Source of the DNA: Tanytarsus gracilentus | Lineage: Eukaryota > Arthropoda > Insecta > Diptera > Chironomidae | Length of the DNA: 64,000 nt | Assembly: GCA_038502055.1 (NCBI GenBank) | Contig: JAXRKN010000036.1 | Span: 2,604,001 to 2,668,000, forward strand | Direction: 5' to 3' | In this document: in pieces, positions 45,401 to 51,599 of the stretch | How positions within the stretch are numbered: position 1 is the stretch's first letter | Layout: every line of letters starts with the position of its first letter | Notes under the pieces: model-generated | Database searches by the model: none | Seen by the model: only the letters and a program-made list of their open reading frames with translations | What the model was told of the DNA's origin: nothing | Program-made: the position numbers and the translations under genes

Positions 45401-48400
45401 TATTACTCTGTGCCGTGTTGCAGGCAAAATGTGGTTAAAGAGTGTGTTAAGTATTCTCCCGAGTGCTTTTGCATAAATAGTAGCACAGTAGCTTTCAAAA
45501 TGAATTTTTTTTGGAGACAGAATTAAATTAAAATTTATTTCTATCTCCATGACGACGTGAAACATGACAGAAGAAAAGAAATGATGAAACATAAGTGCAA
45601 AAAGATGGAAATTCAATTTTCTCGTTGAGGGAAAAGTATCCAACTATTGTTCTTGACTATCCTTCGCAAGTTACATGAAGAATGATTGCTCCGAGGCGAA
45701 AAGTTTTCTTCTTCCTGCATTGTATCGAACTTTTTTAATAAGTTTCTTCTTTTATCAGACTCCAAGCGTTCAATCATGCTCAAATCCTTTTTCACCCATA
45801 GAAAATTCAATTCTGCGGTGAATTTTTTTTCAATTTTACTGAGCTCATAATAGAACTAATTTTATGCGCAAATTCAAATTGAATGTCTGCATGTCTGACG
45901 AAGAGAAAATCCGAACATAATTAATTTTTTATCCCATTGACGTCGCATAACTCGACGCATGATTAATCACAGTTTGTGATATGGAAATTTCCATAAATCT
46001 AGAGCTATGTGAAAAGCTTTTAGAATGAGTAATCAAACGGAGTGATTCGGATAATATGGAAATTAGAAGATGTCTGAAGTTGATGCACATGTCACTGTAA
46101 TAGTTTGGAAATGGATTAAATTTTTGCAATTTATTCAAGATCGTGAGTTAAAGATTAAATTTTTAAATTCTTATAGAATTTGAATAAAAATTTTAAAGAT
46201 GCAAAAAATGAATTTTTTTCTCTTTCAATAAAATATTCAAATTCTCCCCATACCCTTGTGGCACAGAAAAGGAAAAATAAAGGAATTTTGATGGAACTTG
46301 CATGATTTTCGGATTGATGGAAAAAAATAGAGGAAATTGAAGGAATTTATGGTTGCGGAATTAATGGATTTCTGCGCCCTTTCGGAAATTGGGAATTTGA
46401 TGGAAAAAAACCTTAAAATTCATTGATTTTTTAAGGAAAATTTTGGAATTCATTGGAAAATTAGAAATTTTTTCATTTCTTTTCCACAAATTTCTTATGG
46501 AAATCTTTAGAATTTTATCGGAAAAAAATATTCATAAAATTCCGTCAAATTCGCTTAAGGAAGTTGTGAATTTTCAAGGAATTTATTTTCAATCAAAATT
46601 CCGTAATGTTCCATTTAGGTTAAGTTGTGGAATTTTAACTGATTTGTTTTCCATCAAAATTACGTCAAGTTCCGTTAAGAAAAGTTGTGGAATTTTAACG
46701 GAATTTATTTTCCATAAAATTCGCATGTTCCGTTTAGGAAAAATGTGGATTTTACGAATTTTTTATAAAATTCGTCATGTTCGTTTCGGGAAAAGTTGTG
46801 GAATTTTACGGAATTTATTTTCATCAAAATTCCGTCATGTTCCGTTTAGGAAAAATGTGAATTTTAACGGATTTATTTCCATCAAAATTCCGTCATGTTC
46901 CGTTTAGGGAAAAGTTGTGGAATTTTAACGGAATTTATTTTCATCAAAATTCCGTCATGTTCGTTTAGGAAAAATGTGAATTTTACGAATTTATTTCCAT
47001 AAAATTCCGTCATGTTCCGTTAAGAAAAGTTGTGGAATTTTAACGGAATTTATTTTCCATCAAAATTCCGCATGTTCCGTTTAGGAAAGTTGTGGAATTT
47101 TAACGGATTTATTTTCATTAAATTTCCGTCAATTTCCGTTTAGGAAACAGTTGAATTTTCAAGAATTTATTTTAAAAAATTTTTAATTTCCAACGAATTT
47201 TTTTTAGATTTAAGGATTATTGGAAATTTATTGCTTAAATATTGTTTTGAAAAATAATTTAATATATATTTTGGTTCGTGAGGAATGGTAAAGCGGCGCA
47301 AAAGATAAGGGTCCTCGGTTGAATCTCGGTGGAGAAAAAAGATGTAAGTAAAAAATAAATAATTTTATAATTTCAAAGATTTCAGAATAGAATCAGTTGA
47401 ACGACTTCAAATGTTCCTCTTCAGGCCCAGGTAGGATCCAGAAGTGGGCCCGAGCTGCAAAGGATCAAAAATTTATTTTTTCTTATGGTCATTGTTATTT
47501 TTCCATTGGATTTATTGGATTTCTCGGATTTATTGGTTTATCGGAAATGTGTGGTTGTAAGAATTTTGGGATTCATCGGAAATTTGATAGATTCCATAAA
47601 ATTCCGAGGATCTATCAAATTTCCGATGGAATTATCAAATTCCGATGGATTTTATCGAATTTCCGATGGATTCCTTCGAATTTCCAATGGATTCCATCGA
47701 ATTTCCGACGGAATCTATCAAATTTCCGATGGATTCCATGGGAGTTCCAATGGATTCCATCGGATTTCTTATGGAATCCATCGGATTTCCAATGGATTCC
47801 ATTAATTCCGTTTTATTTCCATTAAAATTCCCATGTACGTAAATATTTACGTACGTTTTTTCATTTCCGATGGAAATTTTGATGGAAGAATTGTACCATT
47901 TTGCCCCTTTTTCCGACGGAATTTTTCCGTCAAGTTCCACCAAAATTCCAGTAAAGTTCCTACATTTTTCCTTTTCTGTGCTACAAGGGTAACATACAGA
48001 AATTTTTCATATCCTTAACATTCATTCGGAAATTTAACATAAAAATGCACATTTAACTTAAAGCGATTTAAATCCAAGCAATTTCGCTATCATCGTTTGC
48101 AGGAAGTGAAAATGAATGCACAATTTTGCTGCTTCTTCTCACTCGAGCACAAAAGCTCGAGCAATAAAAATGATTTCTGCATCATAAAACGAATGTGATC
48201 CTTGGGTAAGGTACAGTTGTTATGAATGCGGAAAGAATCGGAGAAGGAAATTCTGCTCTACTGCACTATCCATTGTGAAAATTGTTTAGATGTGAAAAAA
48301 GCGCATAAAATAAATGTTAAAATGTGATTTATTGGTTTGATGTGGCATTTTTGAATGCAATAAAAGAAATTTTGTTCTTTGAAATATTTTAGAGTAAATA

Positions 48401-51400
48401 TAAATTTCAAAAATCCATTTAATCCTTTCTAATTTGTTTATGATGTCTTCATAAGTCGAGGTGACGATTCAACTTGAGTTAATTCGAAGCTGTTAATTGC
48501 CTTCCATAATTGGATTTTCATAAGCTCTTTTTCCTTTTTCGCAACTGTCACTCGCTGTGCGTGTTTTCGCACTTCCACTCTTTCTTTTTACGATCGGTCA
48601 ATATTTCAGCACGACACAAACCACATCATAAATCCACTAAGCGCAACTAGTGGCCCAAATTTCAATTGACTCGCTGTTTGTGTGCTCATAAAAAGTGCTT
48701 TTGGGTGTATTGAATTAAAACGAGCTCTGACATCGACGAATAAATTCAATTTTCGTGCACTTATGCTATTGATTTTTGCTCCATCATGCATCAGTTTGCT
48801 TCATTGTTGAAGATGCCTTTGGGGTAGCTCTCGACACCACATTGTTAAGCATCCTGATTCGTGCTCAAATTGAAAATTTCTGACTTGTCTCGACATCGCA
48901 CAAAAAAAATTAAATTTCAAATCTAATTTAAAGTTTTTCTATCGTACGCGTGCGAGAAGCTTTTCCATAAATTTCACATACAAATGTGTCTCACAATAAT
49001 GATAACATTTTATCATACTTCCATTGAGGCATTCGCAGACATGCCATAATAAAAATTCCATGCTGCTCGAGGGTGGTGGATGAGGAAGCCACTCAACGCG
49101 AATATTTATAGAGAACATTGTGTGCATGTTGAAAGCAAGTTAATGATGTCCTGAATTCTCTTTTCGTGCACACTTGAGCAAACTTTCTCAATATTAAACT
49201 CCTTCTGTTGCCACGCGGCACTTCTGATTCCCCCAATTTTTTTTGTTCTCTTCGTGAGCTTAAATTAGATCAAGTTTTTTTTCGTGTCCTTTTCTTCAAC
49301 TCGAAAATTCGTGACTTATTGTCATCTAAAAGTGTGTCACGCTCTTTTTATGTTGCAACAAAATAAAAATAGGTTAACAAAAATTGCTCATGACATTTTT
49401 CCAATCTCATTTCAGAAGTCAAAGTAGCCGCGAAGGAAACTTAGATAGTACAGATATGGAATCAAATAGCAGTCGCAATTCACGTGACTATTGGGGCAAT
49501 CAACAGGTGAGAGCGTAAAAAAAGTTGAGTTTAATGACCTTCATGATTTATATTCACTCTCTCGACAGGCGGCGAGTCCAACATCAAGTCGAAAAGATAA
49601 AACATCATCGCCGAGTCACTCAAGACGAAGTACACCGTCTGCAAAAAGTTCGAGTCGTACGAAAGGCGTTCCTCAAAATTTTGGCTACATTAAGCGGACA
49701 AATGGAAGCTCATCGGCAACTGAAATGCAAACAAATGCAATGCTCGCGGGTGGTCGAACGGTTGTTTCTGCAATGCCACGATCGAGCAAATTGAAAGTGT
49801 CCGGTGGCACACAAACAGACTTCCAGCAGAGTAAGTTTAATGCAATTTGTCAACGTGCCGTAATTAATGACTTCCACGTGATTTCTTCATTTTCCATTTG
49901 CAGAACAAATGCAGCAAAGTCCACAATATCGGAGCTTTTCATTAACGGGTGCGAACGCTGCACAATTATCGCAGTCGGTTAAGGAGCGCTTCGGCTCTCA
50001 CAGTCTGCCAAAGGGCGGACTTGACATGCATGTCTTCCAACAAAGGTTCGCACTTGAATGACTTTTAATTAAAAAATTTATTTAATCTTTCACATTTTCT
50101 CCTTTGTAGAATGGCCAACCGTGGCTCAGCCAAAATAAATGACGGCAGCTTATCAGATACACAGACATATTCCGACATGAAACCTGATTTTAATGCGTAT
50201 GCCATGTGGCTTAAAAATAATAATCGATTATCCGAGGGTGACTCGCTCGAGACCGTCTCCATAATTTCGTCGCCTGGATTATCGAGAAACGCCAAACTTA
50301 TTCAGTCGAGGGACTCTGCGTCTTCGTCACAGCAGCAACAGACCGCTCAAAATACCAAAATCAATCGTAGCAGTAGCATTAGGTGAGTTTTTGATTTTAA
50401 AACCTACTCAGGGGTTGGACATTAAACTGTACAAAAAAGAGTGTCCATCACTTTAATTTTTTTCAAATTTTAAATTCTTTTTGGATAGCGTGAATGTCTA
50501 GAAATGTTATTTTTTATAAAAATTCTTAATCTCGTGTGTTTTGTGTGTCTTTAATTAAATTTTTAAATTATTTTGACTTCATTAGCCAACTGCAAGACCG
50601 GACCTATCCAAGGTACTTGAATATTTTTTGGGTTTACTCTTATAATTGCTTTTTGCATGCCGAAACGCCCTGACGCGAGTGCATCCCATAAGAAATTAAT
50701 CTCGGATCTCTCACATGCACACATAACTCATCCTTTATGTCATGAGTGAGAGATTTAATATGTTTTGTCTCTCCTCACACGATGCACATTGTGTTATATT
50801 ATGTTAACATCAAGAGCACGTTGCTCAGCACGAGCGAGACACATAAAAGTCGATATCTCACAATATCAATCATAAATGTGAGAAGGAGAGCTTTCGAAGA
50901 AATTTTTCATTTCTATTTTGCATGAGCAAATATAACTCGATTTGCGAGGGAAGGACATTTGAGAATTTTTTAATTTTACTCTGAGTAAAATTAAAATAAA
51001 TTTTAAATTATGAAAATTTCAAGTTTCCTTCATCTGATAGTTTTAACTCCTTGCAATTGTTGACGTCAATGATGCATGATGATGATCTGTTGCTTTGAAT
51101 AAATCATCAATTGTATTCAAAAGCCTTGCAATAATTCCTGACATCTCATTTATTTTTTGCTCAGATCGACCAAGTCAGAGAAAATGTATCCATCGGTGCT
51201 GAGTCGAGCGCCAGATATCGAATCAGAACCATATTATTGCCTTCCTGTGGGCGCTCAAGGAAATTTCACTTGGAGTCAGCCGACCAGCCCACAGCCAGTA
51301 TCGCGTGGATTTACCGGTCTACTTTCACCGACACAAAATCCTAGTCATCGTCTAACGTATCCGAAGAAAAATGATGAAGGTAAAGTATAAAGTCACATTT

Positions 51401-51599
51401 GCTAAAGATTAAAATCTCTATATTGCCCGGACATTTTGCAGTACATGGCAGTCAAATATCACTAATGTCGGGTGCATCATCCATGTACGGCTCAACGACA
51501 GAAGAGCAAAGGCAAGCGAATGAAGTGCGACGCCTCAAGCGTGAATTGACCGAGGCGCGAGAGCAGTGCTTAAGTCTCTCCAGTCAGCTGTCAACTAAT
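1..51599 (+). CDS. sick: sickie / neuron navigator (NAV, unc-53) orthologue, partial gene span
   Basis: Gene-level entry. Coding exons: 1-430, 10739-10909, 21329-21537, 33186-33316, 33416-33503, 34399-35697, 49416-49506, 49569-49830, 49904-50045, 50110-50382, 50586-50612 (tentative), 51165-51379 and 51442-51599. All have GT...AG borders with matching phases, and the joined frame is open for 1165 residues. An alternative first exon lies at 31311-31387. The domains in order are a low-complexity N-terminus, a CH domain, a proline-rich SH3 ligand, a Ser-rich region with SxIP motifs, NAV-conserved blocks and a coiled-coil start. In the family a C-terminal AAA ATPase follows, and it is not in this window. 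From the family: NAV/UNC-53 proteins are microtubule plus-end and actin-linked regulators of cell migration and axon growth; Drosophila sickie is linked to mushroom-body axon growth through the cofilin pathway and to Relish activation. Orthology is inferred from the CH and coiled-coil sequence. Both ends of the gene are outside the window. Confidence 0.88.
552..591. repeat. short inverted-repeat unit (GGGTTG...CAACCC)
   Basis: GGGTTG at 555-560 pairs with CAACCC at 585-590 around an AT-rich loop. It is the smallest member of the dispersed G-left/C-right hairpin family described in the findings, and a weak member because the arm is only 6 bp. Confidence 0.35.
830..841 (-). repeat. B-box-like 12-mer, copy 1
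   Basis: AGGATTCGAACC, that is GGTTCGAATCCT on the minus strand. AT-rich flanks; no tRNA fold around it. It is followed on the plus strand by a T-rich run. Confidence 0.6.
7537..9240 (-). CDS. odorant receptor (7tm_6 family), nested antisense in sickie intron 1
   Basis: Four exons on the minus strand, read by phase: 9240-9162 (ATG at 9240-9238, starts MKTFEGKLP, donor GTAATA), 8863-8816, 8726-7807 and 7749-7537 (stop TAA at 7539-7537). The introns are 298, 89 and 57 bp. The joined protein is about 419 residues, normal for an insect odorant receptor. Several hydrophobic segments are visible, for example around residues 66-88 and the later stretch ending in FLFCLQPCLMGTIIASQ. The last exon shows the family hallmark: a small polar start, LPFYRLPLKLQK, then a C-terminal helix ending YSYFMFIWNFVAK. 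Known of the family: these receptors are ligand-gated cation channels formed with Orco in sensory neuron dendrites, with an inverted topology. The ligand is unknown. The acceptor of exon 3 (8728-8727) has a poor pyrimidine tract and is the least certain border. No frameshift or premature stop was seen, so the gene appears intact. Confidence 0.85.
9241..10738. other. intergenic/intronic stretch upstream of the odorant receptor and left of CH exon 1
   Basis: It must contain the receptor promoter (minus strand, just above 9240), but no core element could be assigned with confidence. The end, 10700-10738, holds a pyrimidine-rich tract and the AG acceptor for the CH exon. No exon recognised. Confidence 0.5.
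10739..10909 (+). CDS. sick: sickie exon, first half of CH domain
   Basis: 57 codons, phase 0 at both ends, between a TTTGACAG acceptor and a GTGAGT donor at 10910. The peptide opens IYTEWANYYLERSNCKRKV and continues DARDGLLLAQIVEAV and KKPKNQQQA. This matches the NAV-type CH domain: a Trp in helix 1 (TEWANYYL), then a DGLLLAQ helix 3. CH domains of this class bind actin or act as regulatory modules. It is the clearest evidence for the sickie/NAV assignment. Confidence 0.92.
11112..11187. repeat. short AT-rich inverted-repeat unit
   Basis: ATGGAATTTTTTAAAAATT (from 11122) is matched by an arm ending TTTTAAAATTTTCCAT at 11181. The outer bases are GAGGTG at left and CCCTTT at right. Belongs to the dispersed hairpin family. 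Confidence 0.4.
11568..11725. repeat. short AT-rich inverted-repeat unit
   Basis: GGGGTGGAAA (11568-11577) faces TTTCCACCTCCCC (11713-11725). The 135-bp core is almost pure A/T. Member of the dispersed hairpin family. Confidence 0.45.
11824..11844. repeat. (AC)n microsatellite
   Basis: An uninterrupted AC dinucleotide run of about ten units, directly followed by ATGTG. Confidence 0.9.
13987..14095. repeat. short AT-rich element with perfect 11-bp terminal inverted repeats
   Basis: CAAGGGATGGA at 13987-13997 and its exact reverse complement TCCATCCCTTG at 14085-14095 bound a 109-bp unit with an A/T-rich core. This is the reference copy of the dispersed family. No clear target-site duplication. 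Confidence 0.65.
15938..15949 (-). repeat. B-box-like 12-mer, copy 2
   Basis: AGGATTCGAACC preceded by ATTT, so the minus strand reads GGTTCGAATCCTAAA, the extended 15-base consensus. Confidence 0.65.
17886..17897 (-). repeat. B-box-like 12-mer, copy 3
   Basis: AGGATTCGAACC within a T/A-rich stretch; the minus strand reads GGTTCGAATCCTAAATT. Confidence 0.65.
20112..20123 (+). repeat. B-box-like 12-mer, copy 4
   Basis: GGTTCGAATCCT followed by ATAAAAATT. It diverges from the usual AAA at the next bases. Confidence 0.6.
21329..21537 (+). CDS. sick: sickie exon, second half of CH domain
   Basis: Acceptor TTTATTTCCAG, donor AG|GTAAGA at 21538. Enters in phase 0 and leaves in phase 2. The peptide contains QDNVERVLSVLRQNSVPGI, then NGRLKAILSLFFSLSRYKQ, the NAV-type CH C-terminal helices (GNLKAILGLFFSLSRYKQ-like in vertebrate NAV2/3). 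It is followed by a basic linker (ASKVKDPVKINQQQ). Together with 10739-10909 it makes a CH domain of normal length, about 105 residues. Confidence 0.93.
21571..21680 (+). promoter_or_regulatory. cluster of TACTCA motifs just inside the intron
   Basis: CTACTCAGTAG occurs twice (21571-21581 and 21613-21623) and ACTACTCA once more ending at 21680. As RNA the shared UACUCA fits the STAR-protein hexamer (GLD-1/Quaking/HOW class, UACU(C/A)A). The cluster sits 35-143 nt downstream of the CH exon donor, a usual place for an intronic splicing enhancer or silencer. The function is inferred only. Confidence 0.3.
22950..23061. repeat. short AT-rich inverted-repeat unit
   Basis: CAAGGGTTGGAAA at left and TTTCCATTCCTTG at right pair at 11 of 13 positions around an A/T-rich core of about 85 bp. 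Member of the CAAGGG hairpin family. Confidence 0.55.
23936..23947 (+). repeat. B-box-like 12-mer, copy 5
   Basis: GGTTCGAATCCT followed by AAAAAGC. Preceded by AAAGTC; no tRNA fold. Confidence 0.65.
27973..27990. repeat. (TG)9 microsatellite
   Basis: Uninterrupted TG run following TTTT. Confidence 0.9.
28591..28683. repeat. short AT-rich inverted-repeat unit
   Basis: GGTTGGACATTTGA at left faces TTTCAAATGTCCCCCAAC at right: GGACATTTGA pairs exactly and the outer GTTGG pairs after a two-base bulge. The arm sequence differs from the CAAGGGATGGA copy, yet the two sides still match each other. Confidence 0.55.
31311..31387 (+). CDS. sick: alternative first coding exon of sickie (CH-less, myristoylated isoform)
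   Basis: ATG in a good insect context (GAAAAATGG) starts MGNSSSRRDKGRKCRSLPNS and runs 25 codons to a donor AG|GTAAAC, leaving in phase 2. That is the phase of the CH exon ending at 21537, so both splice to 33186 in frame and complete an Arg codon (AG+A). The N-terminus fits the N-myristoyltransferase pattern: Gly2, Ser at position 6, then a basic cluster (RR, K, RK) and Cys14. It would target a CH-less navigator of at least 921 residues to membranes. Known of the family: NAV1 lacks a CH domain, and NAV2 and unc-53 make shorter forms from internal promoters. No upstream acceptor in frame was seen, so a promoter close by is inferred. Confidence 0.72.
31388..33185. other. intron between alternative first exon and exon 33186
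   Basis: A/T-rich. Contains a B-box-like motif (31582-31593) and nothing else recognised. The 3' end has a T-rich tract and the TTTGCAG acceptor. Confidence 0.65.
31582..31593 (-). repeat. B-box-like 12-mer, copy 6
   Basis: AGGATTCGAACC preceded by TTTTT; the minus strand reads GGTTCGAATCCTAAAAAA. It is 195 bp downstream of the alternative first exon donor. Confidence 0.65.
33186..33316 (+). CDS. sick: sickie proline-rich exon with SH3-ligand motif
   Basis: Acceptor CTTTGCAG, donor T|GTGAGT. Enters in phase 2, leaves in phase 1. It encodes RQLPVYTKTANGATAIPLPA and then RRCPPDKVRPLPPTPNHQ. RPLPPTP fits the class I SH3 ligand (R-x-L-P-P-x-P). UNC-53/NAV proteins are reported to bind SH3 adaptors through such motifs, so an adaptor link is a reasonable inference. 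It is the first exon common to the long and the putative short isoform. Confidence 0.85.
33416..33503 (+). CDS. sick: sickie Ser/Pro-rich exon
   Basis: Acceptor GTTCCACAG, donor AG|GTAATA. Phase 1 in, phase 2 out; the intron before it is only 99 bp. The peptide is SIPKTASGSPSNESSRPNSP and onward, low complexity with several Ser-Pro sites. The first codon is formed by T from the previous exon plus CA. No domain. Confidence 0.82.
33504..34398. other. intron with a hairpin unit
   Basis: Contains a loosely matched inverted-repeat unit (about 33796-33913: GAAAGGGGCGGAAA facing AGTTTCACACCCTCTC) and an A/T-rich core. No exon. Confidence 0.5.
34399..35697 (+). CDS. sick: sickie large central exon (Ser-rich, SxIP motifs)
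   Basis: A 1299-bp exon, acceptor TATTTTACAG, donor CG|GTGAGT, phase 2 at both ends, encoding 433 residues. Near the start is SKIP (34403-34414) and later TGIP (34985-34996), which fit the S/T-x-I-P motif that binds EB proteins at microtubule plus ends. NAV-like segments are SMLGKLKIFSSKDKS, KRTSSSSGFSSARSERSDSS and, at the end, YSDIENGYLSEGPHFLSLLR. The rest is rich in Ser, Asn and Gln (NNNNNN, QQQQ) and probably disordered. Internal ATG codons are not starts, because the frame opens directly at the acceptor. Confidence 0.93.
35741..35795. repeat. short inverted-repeat unit
   Basis: GTGGATTTGAATTT faces AAATTCAAATGTCCAC; it starts only 44 bp after the donor of the large exon, so it would form a hairpin close to that 5' splice site. 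Confidence 0.5.
36230..36241 (-). repeat. B-box-like 12-mer, copy 7
   Basis: AGGATTCGAACC followed by TTTGAACATT; the minus strand reads GGTTCGAATCCTAAG. Confidence 0.65.
37112..37202. repeat. short AT-rich inverted-repeat unit
   Basis: CAAGGGAAGATGA with TTTTTTGAA at left; TTCAAATTCATCATCCCTTG at right. The arms pair over about 20 bp with few mismatches; total length 91 bp. Confidence 0.6.
37942..38058. repeat. short AT-rich inverted-repeat unit
   Basis: CAAGGGAGGGTGACATTT at left and AAATTTACCATCCCTTG at right; 117 bp in total. The second copy lies only 740 bp after the 37112 unit. Confidence 0.6.
39493..39631. repeat. short AT-rich inverted-repeat unit
   Basis: AAGTGGGATG faces CCACCCCACTT; the A/T-rich core is itself partly palindromic (AAATTTTTAAAATTCAAAAA). 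Confidence 0.45.
41863..41930. promoter_or_regulatory. cluster of TAATCC (K50 homeodomain) sites
   Basis: GGATTA at 41863, GGATTA at 41894 with TAATCC at 41905 (palindrome GGATTAAAATTTAATCC, 41894-41910), and GGATTA at 41925. TAATCC is the established site of Lys50 homeodomains (Bicoid, Orthodenticle/Otx, Goosecoid, Pitx). Four sites in 68 bp suggest a possible neural or sensory enhancer, but in such AT-rich DNA chance is a real alternative. Confidence 0.25.
45042..45118. repeat. short inverted-repeat unit
   Basis: GCAAGAAGTGGAAATTT at left, AAATTCCATCCTTTGC at right. The arms match with two or three differences; 77 bp in total. Confidence 0.45.
46597..47160. repeat. minisatellite array, unit about 60 bp
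   Basis: About ten units with the core ATTCCGTCATGTTCCGTTTA, then GGAAAAGTTGTGG and AATTTTAACGG. Two unit types alternate in part (AAAAATGTG versus AAAAGTTGTGG). Units differ mainly by one-base gains or losses in short homopolymer runs, which could be real decay or sequencing error. Confidence 0.85.
47272..47335 (+). repeat. tRNA-like fragment, possible SINE head
   Basis: TGGTAAAGCGGC (47286) resembles a pol III A box and GGTTGAATCTC (47318) a degenerate B box. They are about 31 nt apart, shorter than in real tRNAs, and no full cloverleaf could be drawn. A relatively GC-rich stretch follows at 47396-47466. Weak call. Confidence 0.25.
47575..47810. repeat. 21-bp tandem repeat array
   Basis: About ten to eleven units of 20-21 bp, consensus AATTTCCGATGGATTCCATC. 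Because 21 is a multiple of three, several frames stay open on both strands, which produces spurious ORFs here. Confidence 0.85.
47835..47854. repeat. 20-bp perfect palindrome
   Basis: GTACGTAAATATTTACGTAC is its own reverse complement. It lies at the right edge of the 21-bp array, inside the mobile element. Confidence 0.9.
49416..49506 (+). CDS. sick: sickie exon (RSQSSREGN segment)
   Basis: Acceptor CTCATTTCAG, donor CAG|GTGAGA. Enters in phase 2 (CG+A gives Arg) and leaves in phase 0. The peptide includes GNLDSTDMESNSSRNSRDYW, a Ser/Asp-rich segment. No domain. It opens a compact cluster of exons with 62-73 bp introns. Confidence 0.85.
49569..49830 (+). CDS. sick: sickie exon with NAV-conserved PQNFGYIKR block
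   Basis: Acceptor CTCTCGACAG, donor A|GTAAGT; phase 0 in, phase 1 out; 87 codons. Begins AASPTSSRKDKTSSPSHSRR, a basic Ser-rich stretch, then VPQNFGYIKRTNGSSS, which matches the PQ-FGY-KR block of vertebrate NAVs. It ends VSGGTQTDFQQ. The region is basic enough for microtubule contact, as known for NAV proteins, but that is inference. Confidence 0.9.
49904..50045 (+). CDS. sick: sickie exon (YRSFSLTGANAAQLSQS block)
   Basis: Acceptor CATTTGCAG, donor AG|GTTCGC (weak after the GT); phase 1 in, phase 2 out. YRSFSLTGANAAQLSQSVKE matches the RSFSLTG-AAQLSQS-KER block conserved in NAV proteins. The remainder, SLPKGGLDMHVFQQ, is less distinctive. Confidence 0.9.
50110..50382 (+). CDS. sick: sickie exon (DGSLSDTQTYSDMKP block)
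   Basis: Acceptor CCTTTGTAG, donor AG|GTGAGT; phase 2 in and out; 273 bp, so skipping it keeps the frame. Contains NDGSLSDTQTYSDMKP and AYAMWLKNNNRLSEGDSLET, both NAV-like, and ends with a Gln/Ser-rich stretch and SSSIR. Confidence 0.9.
50586..50612 (+). CDS. sick: candidate 27-nt microexon of sickie
   Basis: CTTCATTAG acceptor, then 27 nt, then AG|GTACTT donor. Enters and leaves in phase 2, encoding SQLQDRTYP between SSSI and the next Arg. The exact phase fit and the presence of both splice signals support it; the pyrimidine tract is modest and no homologue was recognised. The flanking exons join in frame with or without it, so it may be an alternative cassette exon. Confidence 0.45.
50613..51164. 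other. intron after the microexon
   Basis: No further exon seen. Contains a weak inverted-repeat unit (about 50946-51035: GAGGGAAGGACATTTGA facing TCAAGTTTCCTTC). Confidence 0.5.
51165..51379 (+). CDS. sick: sickie exon (RSTKSEKMYPSVLSRAPD block)
   Basis: Acceptor TTTTTGCTCAG, donor G|GTAAAG; phase 2 in, phase 1 out. Begins RSTKSEKMYPSVLSRAPDIE, then EPYYCLPVG and FTWSQPTSPQPVSRGFTGLL. It ends YPKKNDE before the next exon's VHG. The segment precedes the coiled coil, as in the family. Confidence 0.88.
51442..51599 (+). CDS. sick: sickie exon, start of the conserved coiled coil
   Basis: Acceptor GACATTTTGCAG, donor GTGAGT at 51600; phase 1 in, phase 0 out. VHGSQISLMSGASSMYGS is followed by EVRRLKRELTEAREQCLSLS and QLSTN. 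This matches the vertebrate NAV segment VHGS-LSL-S-ASS-Y-S...IRKLRRELE...LTSQLS-N that opens the coiled coil before the AAA domain. The following exon of that coil was not found before 64000. Confidence 0.93.

Larger units (their letters stand above)
46253..47989. mobile_element. TA-flanked non-autonomous element with terminal inverted repeats
   Basis: The left end CCCTTGTGGCACAGAAAAGG (46253 on, about 48 bp to 46300) is repeated inverted at the right end (47931-47989, ...CTTTTCTGTGCTACAAGGG), which has an extra run of about 11 bp. TA lies directly outside both ends (46251-46252 and 47990-47991), as expected for insertion by a Tc1/mariner-type transposase, which duplicates TA. The inside holds no transposase, only two minisatellite arrays and a short tRNA-like stretch, so it would need a transposase from elsewhere. 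Confidence 0.65.
35698..49415. other. 13.7 kb intron with hairpin units and a transposon-like element
   Basis: No coding exon supported. Contains hairpin units (35741-35795, 37112-37202, 37942-38058, 39493-39631, 45042-45118), a B-box-like motif (36230-36241), a cluster of TAATCC sites (41863-41930) and the TA-flanked 1.74 kb element (46253-47989). ORFs up to 123 codons (38350-38721, minus) have no domain. Confidence 0.65.

Noticed and set aside
47575..47810. CRISPR-like array
   Set aside because: Units are contiguous and diverged without unique spacers, and the DNA is eukaryotic.
47397..47943. Overlapping ORFs with repeats such as GFHRIS on both strands
   Set aside because: They arise from the 21-bp tandem array, which keeps several frames open because 21 is a multiple of three.
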